Of a DNA stretch of 64,000 nt, positions 7,460 to 15,448 are shown piece after piece. Source of the stretch: Pseudomonadota bacterium. Lineage in GTDB: Bacteria; Pseudomonadota; Alphaproteobacteria; Micavibrionales; CSBR16-224. Where the stretch lies: NCBI GenBank assembly GCA_013285465.1, contig CP053449.1, positions 1,053,540 to 1,117,539 on the forward strand. The letters are read 5' to 3'. Position 1 is the stretch's first letter, and every line of letters starts with the position of its first letter. The notes below the pieces were generated by a model. The model worked only from the letters and a program-made list of their open reading frames with translations. It had not been told where the DNA came from and searched no databases. The position numbers and the translations under genes were made by a program.

Positions 7460-8639
7460 TCGAAGAAATAAAGTGTTGAAATCCATTCTTGAATTTATTG
7501 AGCTTCCTGAAAGAGCCTATGAAATTGCAGAGAAGCGATATCAAGATATTGGTGAATGGTTCCAACGCCCAGAATCTACCTGCTTTGCTTTTGATCCGCA
7601 TTTTTCTTCACAGGGCTCTTTCAGGCTAGGGACGGCTATTAAGCCAGATAAGAATGAGGAGTACGATCTCGATATAGGGTGTAACCTTCATCGAGGCTTA
7701 TCAAAAGAAAAAATCACACAAGAGCAACTCAAAGTATTGGTGGGTGATGAGCTGGAACAATATAGAGTGGCACGACAAATCCAAGAGAGCTTGAAAGAAA
7801 AAGCACGTTGTTGGCGATTGGAGTATGCGGATGATATGAGTTTTCATATGGATGTCGTGCCGTGTATCCCAGAAGGGGAGGCTTCACGAGCCACCCTAAG
7901 GAAACGAATGATAGAAACCACAGGGTTGGATGAGACGTTAGCAATGGCTGTGGCAGGGCTAGCCGTTTCAATCACTGATAATACCGATATGGAATACAAG
8001 ATTTTGACCAATAACTGGAGAATTAGTAACCCTGAAGGTTTTGCTCGCTGGTTTGAAAGCAGAATGAGAACAGCATCGGTATTTTTGACTGAGCGAGAGA
8101 GTGTCGTAAAAGCTAGTATAGACACGCTACCATATTATAGGTGGAAGACGCCTCTTCAAAGTGCCATTCAGCTTTTTAAGCGGCACCGAGATACGATGTT
8201 TAAGGGGAGTGAAGAAGCGAAACCAATTTCGGTTATCATTACAACATTAGCTGCACACGCCTATGGTGGAGAAGGAGATCTTGTTTCAGCGTTGTCGGGT
8301 ATACTGAATTCAATGGAGTTACATATTAAACAACATGCTCCTTATGTCCCTAACCCTGTAAATCCCGAAGAAGATTTCGCTGATAAGTGGCATTCACCAG
8401 AGCATGCACACTTAAAGCTTCAAGAGAATTTTTTTAGATGGTTATTACAGGCAAAAGCAGATTTTGCAGCCGTCTGCTCAAAGAATAATAGCAGGATTAT
8501 CTGTGAAGCGGCAGGCCGTGGTTTGTCGGTAAATCTAGATAAGACCGAGGTTGAGCAGGCCTTGGGCATATCTAGCGCCGTGGTTTCGCCAGTTTTGCAG
8601 ATCCAAGAATCCGATCCGCGGCCTTGGTATGATTTGTAA
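7449..8639 (+). CDS. CD-NTase (CBASS cyclic oligonucleotide synthase)
   Basis: A 396-residue cGAS/DncV-like nucleotidyltransferase that makes the cyclic signal sensed by Cap5. Catalytic elements are visible: the GS motif at residues 56-57 (SSQGSFRLGT), the D73-x-D75 pair in EEYDLDIG, and the third acid D135 in SFHMDVVP. The ATG at 7449 is chosen over a GTG at 7440 because AAGGTG lies six bases before it. Association with Cap5 and a lone E2 suggests clade G, but alignment would be needed to settle this. The C-terminus (RPWYDL) is the expected site for E2-dependent conjugation. Its stop overlaps the next start by one base (TAATG). Confidence 0.92.
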   Translation: MMIDRRNKVLKSILEFIELPERAYEIAEKRYQDIGEWFQRPESTCFAFDPHFSSQGSFRLGTAIKPDKNEEYDLDIGCNLHRGLSKEKITQEQLKVLVGDELEQYRVARQIQESLKEKARCWRLEYADDMSFHMDVVPCIPEGEASRATLRKRMIETTGLDETLAMAVAGLAVSITDNTDMEYKILTNNWRISNPEGFARWFESRMRTASVFLTERESVVKASIDTLPYYRWKTPLQSAIQLFKRHRDTMFKGSEEAKPISVIITTLAAHAYGGEGDLVSALSGILNSMELHIKQHAPYVPNPVNPEEDFADKWHSPEHAHLKLQENFFRWLLQAKADFAAVCSKNNSRIICEAAGRGLSVNLDKTEVEQALGISSAVVSPVLQIQESDPRPWYDL

Positions 8640-9298
8640 TGTTGCAATGGGCACGGTTAAAGCTTGATGAGTTTTTGGCGCTGCATCCTAGCATGCGACT
8701 CGCAGAATTGGATTCTCAACGAGTTGTTCTTGACGGTGAGTACGAATTGGATGCACAACTGAAGAACTTCGAGCCAATTCGGGAGACTTACCAGCTCAAG
8801 ATTACTTTTTTCGCGGACTATCCGAAATCATTGCCTATAGTCCAAGAGACAACAAGAAGGATTCCAAGAACGGCGGATTATCATACATACGAGGATGGTT
8901 CGTTTTGCCTTGGTTCAGACATCAATCTTAAATCGATATTGTTCGAAGATCCATCAGTTCAAGGGTTTGTAGAAAGGGTGCTCGCCCCTTTTTTATATTC
9001 TATTTCATATAAAATAAAACACGATATTTATCCGTTTGGGGATCTTGCTCACGGTGAATCTGGTTTAATTGACGACTATCAGCGCTTATTCAACGTAAAT
9101 GGAAAGTTGGCAGTATTGTCGGTATTGGCAGCTTTGGGGAAGCGTAAACGCGACGCAAACAAGCTGCCTTGTCCATGTGGATGTAGAGCCCGGTTAGGGG
9201 AGTGCGATTTTCGTTTTGAGTTAGAGAGGTGGCGAAAGCTTGGTAGACGAAGGTGGTTTAGAGAGCACTTGTCACAGTTCACGCCTATTGAGCATTAA
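8639..9298 (+). CDS. E2-like conjugation protein of short type II CBASS
   Basis: A 219-residue protein with a bacterial E2/UBC fold: strand-rich segments YELDAQL, YQLKITFFADYP and LPIVQETTRRIP lead to DGSFCLGS, where C90 is the probable thioester cysteine. Residues 176-190 add a compact cysteine cluster (CPCGC then C), likely a zinc knuckle. No E1 (Cap2-type) or JAB peptidase (Cap3) gene is present, which defines the short type II layout, where an E2-like protein alone activates the CD-NTase. It is the last CBASS gene and converges on the DUF4062 gene with a 92-base gap. Confidence 0.85.
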   Translation: MLQWARLKLDEFLALHPSMRLAELDSQRVVLDGEYELDAQLKNFEPIRETYQLKITFFADYPKSLPIVQETTRRIPRTADYHTYEDGSFCLGSDINLKSILFEDPSVQGFVERVLAPFLYSISYKIKHDIYPFGDLAHGESGLIDDYQRLFNVNGKLAVLSVLAALGKRKRDANKLPCPCGCRARLGECDFRFELERWRKLGRRRWFREHLSQFTPIEH

Positions 9299-9390
9299 CA
9301 AATAAAGTGCTTGCGCTGTTTGAGTTGGGTTGAGCAGTTTATTTTATATTCATGGTATTGAATAAATGTTTTAGCCTAGACATTGAGCAA

Positions 9391-10518
9391 TTACGCATGC
9401 CTTTTTATCTCTGCAATAATTTTAGTGCGTGCACAAGCTCTGTCTATCATTTCTTGGGCTTCACCTGACAAAGTAAGCCACTCAAAGAAAAGCTGCACAT
9501 TTTGACGTGTTGTTGCACTATCCCGGCAGCCTTCAAGAAATACCAATTGGCATTTTTGAATGTTATCTGCGACATAGACGCCGAAGCCTGATTTAATTAC
9601 CACGGCATCGGGAAACCCAAGAATAGATATTGCCTGAGTTTCTGTTACTCCTTTATGGCATGCAATAACATGAATGGGCCCGATTGAATCATTGACTTCG
9701 AGTGGTTCTGAAAAAATATGGTCATTTAACTGTGGGCGCCCCACTAACTCTTTAGCGGCTCCGACAGCCAGTGATCCTGGTATAGCGGACAATATAAAGC
9801 TTAGTTTTTTGCTTTGCCATTCGTAAATCACATGATTACTCGAAGTTAGTGTTGCGCCATTAGCGATAAAATAATCTTTCATTATGGTTTCGATGGCGGC
9901 TTTTCGGGCTGCAAAACTCAAGCGGCTCCAATTAAGTGCTTCTCCTCTATCGTAGCTATCTCTTTTAGAAGCAAACTTTCCTCGCCTAGTCAGTCTAATT
10001 ACTTGTTCTTGGATAGATTGTTCTATCCTACGAATGGCTTCTGCTTTTGTACTAACTGTGCTTCCTCGAAATAATCCCTGTGTGTGTACAAACTCTTGAA
10101 AGTGCTCATTTCTCGTTTGCTCAGCTCCCCGACATTTTTCATTTGGCTCCGGAATTTCAATCAAAACTACTTTTAAGCGCCCCATACATAGAGCTCTTTC
10201 TAATTCAGCGTGACAAATTCCGATCCCTCCTGCGGTGGCACTCCATCCCGCTTCGCCGTTGTATAGGCAAACAAATATTTCTGATTCTTCTGCCTGTCTT
10301 AAACAATGTTCCCAAGAGGCTTCATCTGCAGCTGCAGCTGCGGCATCTTCATCATTGATCCATACAGAAAACAAAGGCTTTTCATCAAATAAGCTTTTGG
10401 ATTCAATTAATGTTTTTAGTTCTCGACGAAGATCTGTTAAGGACACTTCTCCCTCTGAAAATGGAATTTTGCTATCACAGCGGCTAGAGATCATAACTTT
10501 GAGTGATTGAGCCATCAT
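9391..10518 (-). CDS. DUF4062 (TIR-like) protein, candidate defence effector
   Basis: A 375-residue protein. Residues 5-125 match the DUF4062 layout, a TIR/STIR-related Rossmann fold: SLKVMISSR at the first strand, FSVWIND at the next, ESEIFVCLYNGEAGW, and ICHAELERAL, whose E105 is placed like the catalytic glutamate of TIR NADases. Residues 195-375 form a second domain (SFAARKAAIETIMKDYF; HVIACHKGVTETQAI) that I do not recognise and that may sense a trigger. The gene is downstream of the PhoD-like gene on the same strand with a 48-base gap, and converges on CBASS. NADase activity is an inference. Confidence 0.75.
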   Translation of the reverse strand: MMAQSLKVMISSRCDSKIPFSEGEVSLTDLRRELKTLIESKSLFDEKPLFSVWINDEDAAAAAADEASWEHCLRQAEESEIFVCLYNGEAGWSATAGGIGICHAELERALCMGRLKVVLIEIPEPNEKCRGAEQTRNEHFQEFVHTQGLFRGSTVSTKAEAIRRIEQSIQEQVIRLTRRGKFASKRDSYDRGEALNWSRLSFAARKAAIETIMKDYFIANGATLTSSNHVIYEWQSKKLSFILSAIPGSLAVGAAKELVGRPQLNDHIFSEPLEVNDSIGPIHVIACHKGVTETQAISILGFPDAVVIKSGFGVYVADNIQKCQLVFLEGCRDSATTRQNVQLFFEWLTLSGEAQEMIDRACARTKIIAEIKRHA

Positions 10519-10566
10519 ATGAGCCCTTTATGTAATTGTTGTGAATTGTATTGAATTGAATGACAG

Positions 10567-12057
10567 TTATTGAATTGGATAATATGGCGCATCTTTTCCT
10601 TCGCTTTCCCAATTTACCCATAGTTTCTTATCGGTTCCCATCGATAGCGTGATGTAATTTCTGTTACGAATATATTGGTCAGAGGCAAATGGTGTCAGCA
10701 TAGAAATATGTATATTGCGATCCTCATCTAAATATTCCTCGCGATCATTGGTAACCGCCATGATCCCTATCCACTGCAATCGGCTAGGGGCAGGATGGAC
10801 AATTCCAGATGATACCACTTGATGGATTTTGCAATTCTTTGCTTGATTGTGGATAACTCCAATACAGCCAATGTGAACATCCCCAGAGAGAATTACTGTC
10901 TTGCAGTCTGGGCTATTCTGCGTTCGTCTCTGAACATTATCTAATAACCTATGAATTAATCTTGCCCGTTCTCCTTGGTGGTTTTTAGAACGCCAATGAT
11001 CTTTCAGATCGTCGGTTAATTCTTCTTCCCAGGGAGTTGCCTCCATTGTACTCTCTGCAAAAGAGAAATCACGGTAGACTACAGGCACGCCAGACATGAC
11101 TAATAGATGCCCGTCATCATCGATTGTCTTGAGATATTCGTTAATTAATGGCCATTGTGTTTTGCTCCCCATGACTTGGTCTAAAGTCCTTTCAGAACGA
11201 TTATCCAAAGCTAAAATATGGTAATTGCGGAAAGTAAGAGCAAAAGCGTAATGATCCGCTCTTTTATCCAATAATGTCGAGTTATTCTTTGAACGGATTT
11301 GAAAAAGTTCGAAATAATGTTTTGCAGTTGAATATATTTGTTGGAAGACGGGGCAAGCTTGGATATCCGCGGGGAAACTTCCCCAGCCATCAAAAATATC
11401 ATGATCATCCCACATCATTACTGAAGGCGCACTTGCTAACATCATGCTCATAGCTGCATTATTCCATCGCTCCTGATAAAGACGGTCATAGAAACGGTCA
11501 ATTTGCTCGCAAAGTGTCTTCGATACTCGGCGCGAATAAGTTTTCTCTTTATGAGACAGCTTGTTCCATTTTTGAAGTGCTGGTACAGAACTCCATATGC
11601 TATCACCATACAGCTGATCTCCCCCCATCAGCATGATGGAAATTGGGTTTTTTTCGTGATGTTTAAGCATTTTTTCCCAGAGAGCATAGGGGTTTTGGGT
11701 TTTGTGCATTAAATCTAGTGAAGAAAAACCGTTGCAGGAGGTGTACACAAAATTGGGATCTTGATGTTTGCCCGGAGAATAAAATGTCCATTCATTGCGT
11801 CCATTTTGGCACTTGGCAGGCTCTTTATTTATTATAATTTGATAAGTGCAGTGCTGTTCTTCCTCGCTGATTGGCAGCTCATATATGGCTCGCCATACAA
11901 ATGACGAGGGTGTCTCACCTATTTGAGTGCAGTCAATTACTTTTTCATTTATGTTTAATTGTACACTTTTCTCAATCGACTTACTGGTAGAGAAGCATAC
12001 CGTGTAACGGCTGTCTGATTCTACACCTAGAATCGGTCCAACTTTAATCATGTTCAT
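10567..12057 (-). CDS. PhoD-like metallophosphoesterase
   Basis: A 496-residue protein with the metal-binding blocks of the PhoD/alkaline phosphatase D family: LMGGDQLYGD (residues 143-152), MMWDDHDIFDGWGS (214-227) and ILSGDVHIG (389-397). It has an N-terminal beta-rich domain of about 100 residues (compare FVWRAIYELP). There is no signal peptide, unlike secreted PhoD enzymes, so it acts in the cytoplasm. It is the first gene of a two-gene unit with the DUF4062 gene. Cytoplasmic PhoD-like proteins are rare outside conflict or stress loci; a role hydrolysing a nucleotide or phosphodiester signal is speculation. Confidence 0.8.
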   Translation of the reverse strand: MNMIKVGPILGVESDSRYTVCFSTSKSIEKSVQLNINEKVIDCTQIGETPSSFVWRAIYELPISEEEQHCTYQIIINKEPAKCQNGRNEWTFYSPGKHQDPNFVYTSCNGFSSLDLMHKTQNPYALWEKMLKHHEKNPISIMLMGGDQLYGDSIWSSVPALQKWNKLSHKEKTYSRRVSKTLCEQIDRFYDRLYQERWNNAAMSMMLASAPSVMMWDDHDIFDGWGSFPADIQACPVFQQIYSTAKHYFELFQIRSKNNSTLLDKRADHYAFALTFRNYHILALDNRSERTLDQVMGSKTQWPLINEYLKTIDDDGHLLVMSGVPVVYRDFSFAESTMEATPWEEELTDDLKDHWRSKNHQGERARLIHRLLDNVQRRTQNSPDCKTVILSGDVHIGCIGVIHNQAKNCKIHQVVSSGIVHPAPSRLQWIGIMAVTNDREEYLDEDRNIHISMLTPFASDQYIRNRNYITLSMGTDKKLWVNWESEGKDAPYYPIQ

Positions 12058-12397
12058 ACTTGAAGCTCCTAATTAAGAACGCATTTTATAAATTTAAAGT
12101 TTTATAATTGTCATTATATACAATTAAGGATTAAATTCTTCAAGGATAAGGTAGCATTTGAAACAGAAGATACAAACCGCATGTCTACTCTAAAGAGCTG
12201 GATGAAAACATACTTGTTGGATAGATGGTCGGTGAAAAACTAGTATCATGAAGTACAGAAATTACACACTTTATTACACATGTTCAAAAAAATATAAAAT
12301 AAAACATTTTATATCAATAATATAATAGTAGACGCAACGGACTTAAAATGTGCTGCATCTAAGTGTGTTTAAAAGCTCAAGAATTTTTGGTAGGAAT
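12058..12397. other. 340-base AT-rich gap with integration-type repeat
   Basis: No gene is visible. The left half should hold the promoter of the leftward PhoD-like gene. The right half holds the repeat at 12260-12375 described separately. Base composition is strongly AT-rich. Confidence 0.5.
12260..12375 (+). repeat. Diverged repeat A with tRNA-Leu-like core (attachment-site remnant)
   Basis: This stretch resembles 18435-18530. Both start with a TTACACA..TTT.TTA arm-like motif and continue through AAAATAAAACAT and ATATCAAT. Both reach the shared 15-mer GCAACGGACTTAAAA and then TG.GCTG. Here the core is preceded by TAGAC, so TAGACGCAACGGACTTAAAA reads like the D-loop-to-anticodon-loop part of a tRNA-Leu(UAA) and stops exactly after the anticodon loop. 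Arm motif plus tRNA core about 60 bases later is what a tyrosine-integrase att site looks like. It probably marks an old element boundary. Confidence 0.5.
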
Positions 12398-12595
12398 TTA
12401 AGATAGGGTGCGCGAATGCGTAATAATTGATTGCACGTTTTCCCAGAAACTTGCGGTGTTCTGGTCGCCTGCAACGTCTGCTTTGGAAGCCCTAAAAAGC
12501 GCGATTTCTTCTGCGCGTGTTTCGTAAATGGAAAGTAGGACAGTCGCCGCCTCATCAGGCGTGGAGACTTGCCATATATTAGCATTTTCTATCAT
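12398..12595 (-). CDS. Small conserved hypothetical protein
   Basis: A 65-residue protein starting MIENANIWQVSTPDEA. The pattern IW....A..LL..Y...A...A..RA....GD......W..V...I matches a family of small alphaproteobacterial proteins of unknown function, often found near mobile or regulatory genes, that I recall but cannot name. It is acidic and helical, with no signal peptide. An upstream TTG start at 12607 is possible; the ATG at 12595 is simpler. It is divergent from luxR with a 225-base gap, so both share that regulatory space. Confidence 0.55.
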   Translation of the reverse strand: MIENANIWQVSTPDEAATVLLSIYETRAEEIALFRASKADVAGDQNTASFWENVQSIITHSRTLS

Positions 12596-12771
12596 GTTTC
12601 TGGCCAATAATTTTATTAATAGTAGTTATACCAGTGTTGAGTATTGAATATATCGTAATATATATTTTCTACAATGCCCATTCGCGTAGATTTACCGATA
12701 AGTGATACTCTATTTGATTGCTTATAGTGTTGTCAGAGGTTTTACTGTCGTTTTTATTGTTATGGAATTTG

Positions 12772-12780
12772 TGTTATAAT
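12772..12780 (+). promoter_or_regulatory. Extended -10 promoter of luxR
   Basis: TG-T-TATAAT forms a consensus extended -10 element with TATAAT at 12775-12780, about 40 bases before the luxR start. No good -35 hexamer stands 16-18 bases upstream, which fits an extended -10 promoter or one needing an activator. Confidence 0.5.
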
Positions 12781-12820
12781 ATCTGCTAGTTATTATTTTA
12801 TTTATTAAAGTTCTGAGTAA

Positions 12821-13564
12821 ATGAAAAAACTCGAACAATATATTGAGCTAATCAACAATGCAGAAACACCTGAAAAGGCGTTTGAACGCTTCTGCTCGAT
12901 TATGCAAGGTTATGGGTATGATCGTATTACTTACAGTCTGGTAACTGATCACCCTTCTTTGGGGCTTCCAAAGCAGCATGGACTGGCGACGAGTTATCCA
13001 GAAGATTGGATGAAGCATTATAACGATAAAAATTATATGGGTGTTGATCCGGTTGTAAAACAGGTGATGACGTCACGTAAACCATTTTTCTGGGATGACC
13101 TGATCAAAGGGCCAGATATTGCCAAGCCTGCAACCGTTTTTATGCATGAGGCATCGGATGCAGGTGTAGGAGATGGAATAGGTATTCCTTTATGTGGCAT
13201 ATCCGGTGAGATTGTTGGAATTGGACTCGCTAGGAGCTCTGTTCCATCTTCTCCAGAACGAAATTTTGAATTTTTGGCTGAGGCATATCTTTTAAGTGTG
13301 TATTTTCATGAAACATTTAGGGATATGCTCTCGGAGCCATACAAGGTGAATCTGACAGGCCGAGAGCATGAAGTGCTCTCATGGGCGGCTGAAGGTAAGA
13401 CAGATGAAGAAATATCAATGCTGCTCTGTATAAGCAGCCATACTGTGCGCTTCCATTGGAAGAATATTTTTAAAAAGTTACAGGCGAACGGCCGCATATA
13501 TGCCGTAACAAAAGCTATTCGTTTGCAGCTGATCGTGCCACACACAATACGCTCCTCCTACTAG
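12821..13564 (+). CDS. LuxR-family quorum-sensing regulator
   Basis: A 247-residue transcription factor with two domains. Residues 5-165 form the autoinducer-binding domain (YGYDRITYSLVTD, YPEDWMKHYNDKNY, DPVVKQ, and GIGIPLCGISGEIVGIGLA). Residues 180-240 form the LuxR HTH (LTGREHEVLSWAAEGKTDEEISMLL then SSHTVRFHWKNIFKKL). It should bind an N-acyl-homoserine lactone made by the LuxI-type enzyme encoded directly downstream. The W and D of YPEDW and NY..VDPV are the usual lactone-contact positions. It is on an island next to transfer-related genes, like TraR-TraI of conjugative elements. Confidence 0.9.
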   Translation: MKKLEQYIELINNAETPEKAFERFCSIMQGYGYDRITYSLVTDHPSLGLPKQHGLATSYPEDWMKHYNDKNYMGVDPVVKQVMTSRKPFFWDDLIKGPDIAKPATVFMHEASDAGVGDGIGIPLCGISGEIVGIGLARSSVPSSPERNFEFLAEAYLLSVYFHETFRDMLSEPYKVNLTGREHEVLSWAAEGKTDEEISMLLCISSHTVRFHWKNIFKKLQANGRIYAVTKAIRLQLIVPHTIRSSY

Positions 13565-13582
13565 ATATGGTAGTTATGCGAT

Positions 13583-13629
13583 CAATACAGTTGGTTTAGA
13601 CATGAATAATGATGTCTTAAACTGTATTG
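13583..13629. promoter_or_regulatory. Large inverted repeat between luxR and luxI
   Basis: Arms of about 20 bases (CAATACAGTT..TTTA.GACAT and its mirror ATGTCTTAAACTGTATTG) surround a centre of about 8 bases, with small mismatches near the middle. It ends 12 bases before the luxI ATG. It could be an RNA hairpin controlling luxI translation, a partial terminator, or a LuxR-type operator longer than the usual 18-20-bp lux box. It has no following U-run. Confidence 0.6.
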
Positions 13630-13641
13630 AGAGTATGTTAG

Positions 13642-14343
13642 ATGGTTGCTTGCGTAAGTATTTCAAACATTCACTGTTTCAAAGAGAATCTTTTAACGGC
13701 GCAGTATCGGCTGCGTTACCGTGAGGTCATCCGAAAAGAAAAGTGGGATGATATCTATGTGTTGAAGGATATGGAATTCGACCAATACGACAACCCCGCT
13801 ACAGAATACTATATTGCAAGAAATGAAGCTGGTGATGTTGTTGGTGTAACACGCTCATATCCAACCACTATCCCTTACATGCTATCAGATAACTTTCGTT
13901 ATTTGTTCTCAGAAGGACTGCCACAGAATCACAAAATTTTAGAAGCTAGCAGATTGGTGCTGGATCGCTCTCTTCTTACCAAGGAAGAAAGAACCCCTGT
14001 TGTGGATAGGCTTCTGGTTGCTTACATGGAGCGGGGGCTACAGCGCGGCGTTGAAGGCTATGTAGGCTTTATGCTGCCTAAGATATGGGAGAACACTTTT
14101 TTGAGAGTTGGGTGGAAAGTGAAATGGCTTGGGCCTGAGAAAGAACTTGAGAATACAGGATACAAAGTGCGTGCAGGATATATGCCGGTAAATCCGATTA
14201 TGGAGCAAATTATCCGTGAAAAAACCGGGATATATGAAAGTGTTCTTAAATTTGGTGAGAGATATGCAGAAGAGATGAATGAACCTCTGCAATCTGCATA
14301 TTATTCTCAGTCTCAAGACAGCCTAGCTCTAAAGGTCGCGTAA
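13642..14343 (+). CDS. Acyl-homoserine lactone synthase (LuxI family)
   Basis: A 233-residue autoinducer synthase. LuxI hallmarks are present in order: RLRYREVIRKEKWDD (conserved Arg and Trp), the acid cluster MEFDQYDNP, the strand IARNEAGDVVGVTRSYPTT followed by PYMLSDNFRYLF, and ILEASRLVLDRS with the conserved Glu-x-x-Arg. These residues place S-adenosylmethionine and the acyl donor. The acyl chain cannot be predicted. It follows luxR by 77 bases and is one base from the next gene, so the three probably form one quorum-sensing unit. Confidence 0.9.
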   Translation: MVACVSISNIHCFKENLLTAQYRLRYREVIRKEKWDDIYVLKDMEFDQYDNPATEYYIARNEAGDVVGVTRSYPTTIPYMLSDNFRYLFSEGLPQNHKILEASRLVLDRSLLTKEERTPVVDRLLVAYMERGLQRGVEGYVGFMLPKIWENTFLRVGWKVKWLGPEKELENTGYKVRAGYMPVNPIMEQIIREKTGIYESVLKFGERYAEEMNEPLQSAYYSQSQDSLALKVA

Positions 14344-14344
14344 A

Positions 14345-14635
14345 ATGAAAAAACAAAAAATATGCATTCACGATTCTGTTATGAGCTCTTTATGCTTTCT
14401 TTATCAGGAGGCAGCCAGAGAGAATGCGCAGGAACTGGCCAGTATATTAGAAACGGCAGTGGAAGAGGTGCAGTTGCTTGACAGTAAGGCGACATATAGT
14501 AAAGAAACTACTGGCCTGTTAAAGCAATTTATAGTGCTGCGTGGCTTTCAAAAAATGAGCCAAGAGCAGAAAGAGTTGTTTATAAGGCAGGTTGAAGGAT
14601 TTGAGCAAAACGTCATCCATTGGGATTTTGCTTGA
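14345..14635 (+). CDS. Hypothetical protein coupled to luxI
   Basis: A 96-residue, all-helical, soluble protein (YQEAARENAQELASILETAVEEVQLLDSK; GLLKQFIVLRGFQKM). It starts one base after the luxI stop, so it is almost surely co-translated with it. No known motif. Small partners next to luxRI genes sometimes act as anti-activators (TraM-type) or as transfer-linked cargo. The short helical build would suit an anti-activator, but nothing in the sequence proves it. Confidence 0.65.
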   Translation: MKKQKICIHDSVMSSLCFLYQEAARENAQELASILETAVEEVQLLDSKATYSKETTGLLKQFIVLRGFQKMSQEQKELFIRQVEGFEQNVIHWDFA

Positions 14636-14689
14636 TAAGCACATTGTGCGCAGTTGTCGGCTAGGGCACGCTTATTGTTAAGAGGCGCG

Positions 14690-14932
14690 TTATGAATCCT
14701 CATAGCCATTAAAAAAGCAATCCACTGTTACGCCGAACATGCGAGACAGCTTGTAGAGATTTACGGCAGCAATACGGCTTCGTCCAGCTTCATATTTCTG
14801 AACTTGTTGATAGGTCATATCCAGCTCGGCGGCGAGGTGACGCTGTGTTAGCTCTGCAAGCTGACGAAACTTGCGAATGTTCTTGCCGATATGCGTGTCG
14901 ATCTCGTCTGGACTTCGTGTTGTTTTCTGCAT
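14690..14932 (-). CDS. XRE-family regulator (80 residues)
   Basis: A small repressor that is little more than a helix-turn-helix: IGKNIRKFRQLAELTQRHLA, then MTYQQVQKYEAGRSRIAA and LYKLSRMFGVTVDCFF. The QQVQKYE..R.RI pattern is typical of alphaproteobacterial phage/ICE-type regulators. It faces the luxI operon tail to tail and lies downstream of a second XRE gene on the same strand, whose HTH is clearly related. Short AT-rich dyads lie upstream, around 15008-15023. Confidence 0.82.
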   Translation of the reverse strand: MQKTTRSPDEIDTHIGKNIRKFRQLAELTQRHLAAELDMTYQQVQKYEAGRSRIAAVNLYKLSRMFGVTVDCFFNGYEDS

Positions 14933-15049
14933 GGTGTTTACGCGTATTTATATGATTTTTAAAATTTATAATAGTAATATTTTGCATGGGAATATGATGC
15001 ATTTCAAGCATATATTTGTATGCTGTGTTGCCTGAGAGGGGGGGGCTTG

Positions 15050-15448
15050 TTAGGGGTCGCCAACCATTTCTTTCATAATGCTGAGAATGTTTTGCTGCAA
15101 GTTGTTATCAAGCAGCTGGTAGTACATTGCAAGCTTCATCGTACTTTTATTTGTCAGCATTTCTTCCAGGCGTTGCTGCTGGGGCGTTGCTCTTGACTTC
15201 AGAGAGTTACCTTCAAAGCCATCAACGAAAAAATCAAAAGACACACCAAGAAGTTTCGCTATCCTATAAAGGCGGGAGACACTAATGCGGTTCGTGCCCT
15301 TCTCGTATTTTTGGATTTGTTGAAAGGTGATGCCAAGCTCGTTAGCAAGATCTGTCTGGGACATACCTGCAGAAGTGCGTACTTGTCGAAGCTTGTGACC
15401 GACATAAGTATCGATTCCTTCGGGACTGCGGGGGCGTGCTTTTGCCAT
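15050..15448 (-). CDS. XRE-family regulator (132 residues)
   Basis: A regulator starting MAKARPRSPEGIDTYVGHKL with an N-terminal HTH (MSQTDLANELGITFQQIQKYEKGTNRIS) and a C-terminal helical extension ending NNLQQNILSIMKEMVGDP. The ATG at 15448 is preferred; a TTG at 15481 would add 11 residues. It is paralogous to the 80-residue XRE protein just downstream, with the same RSP..IDT..G lead-in. This form is common on alphaproteobacterial islands and may control the quorum-sensing or ArdC neighbours. Confidence 0.82.
   Translation of the reverse strand: MAKARPRSPEGIDTYVGHKLRQVRTSAGMSQTDLANELGITFQQIQKYEKGTNRISVSRLYRIAKLLGVSFDFFVDGFEGNSLKSRATPQQQRLEEMLTNKSTMKLAMYYQLLDNNLQQNILSIMKEMVGDP

Noticed and set aside
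12343-12585. 80-codon minus frame overlapping the small conserved protein
   Set aside because: It is in a different frame from 12398-12595, whose protein matches a recognisable small-protein pattern.
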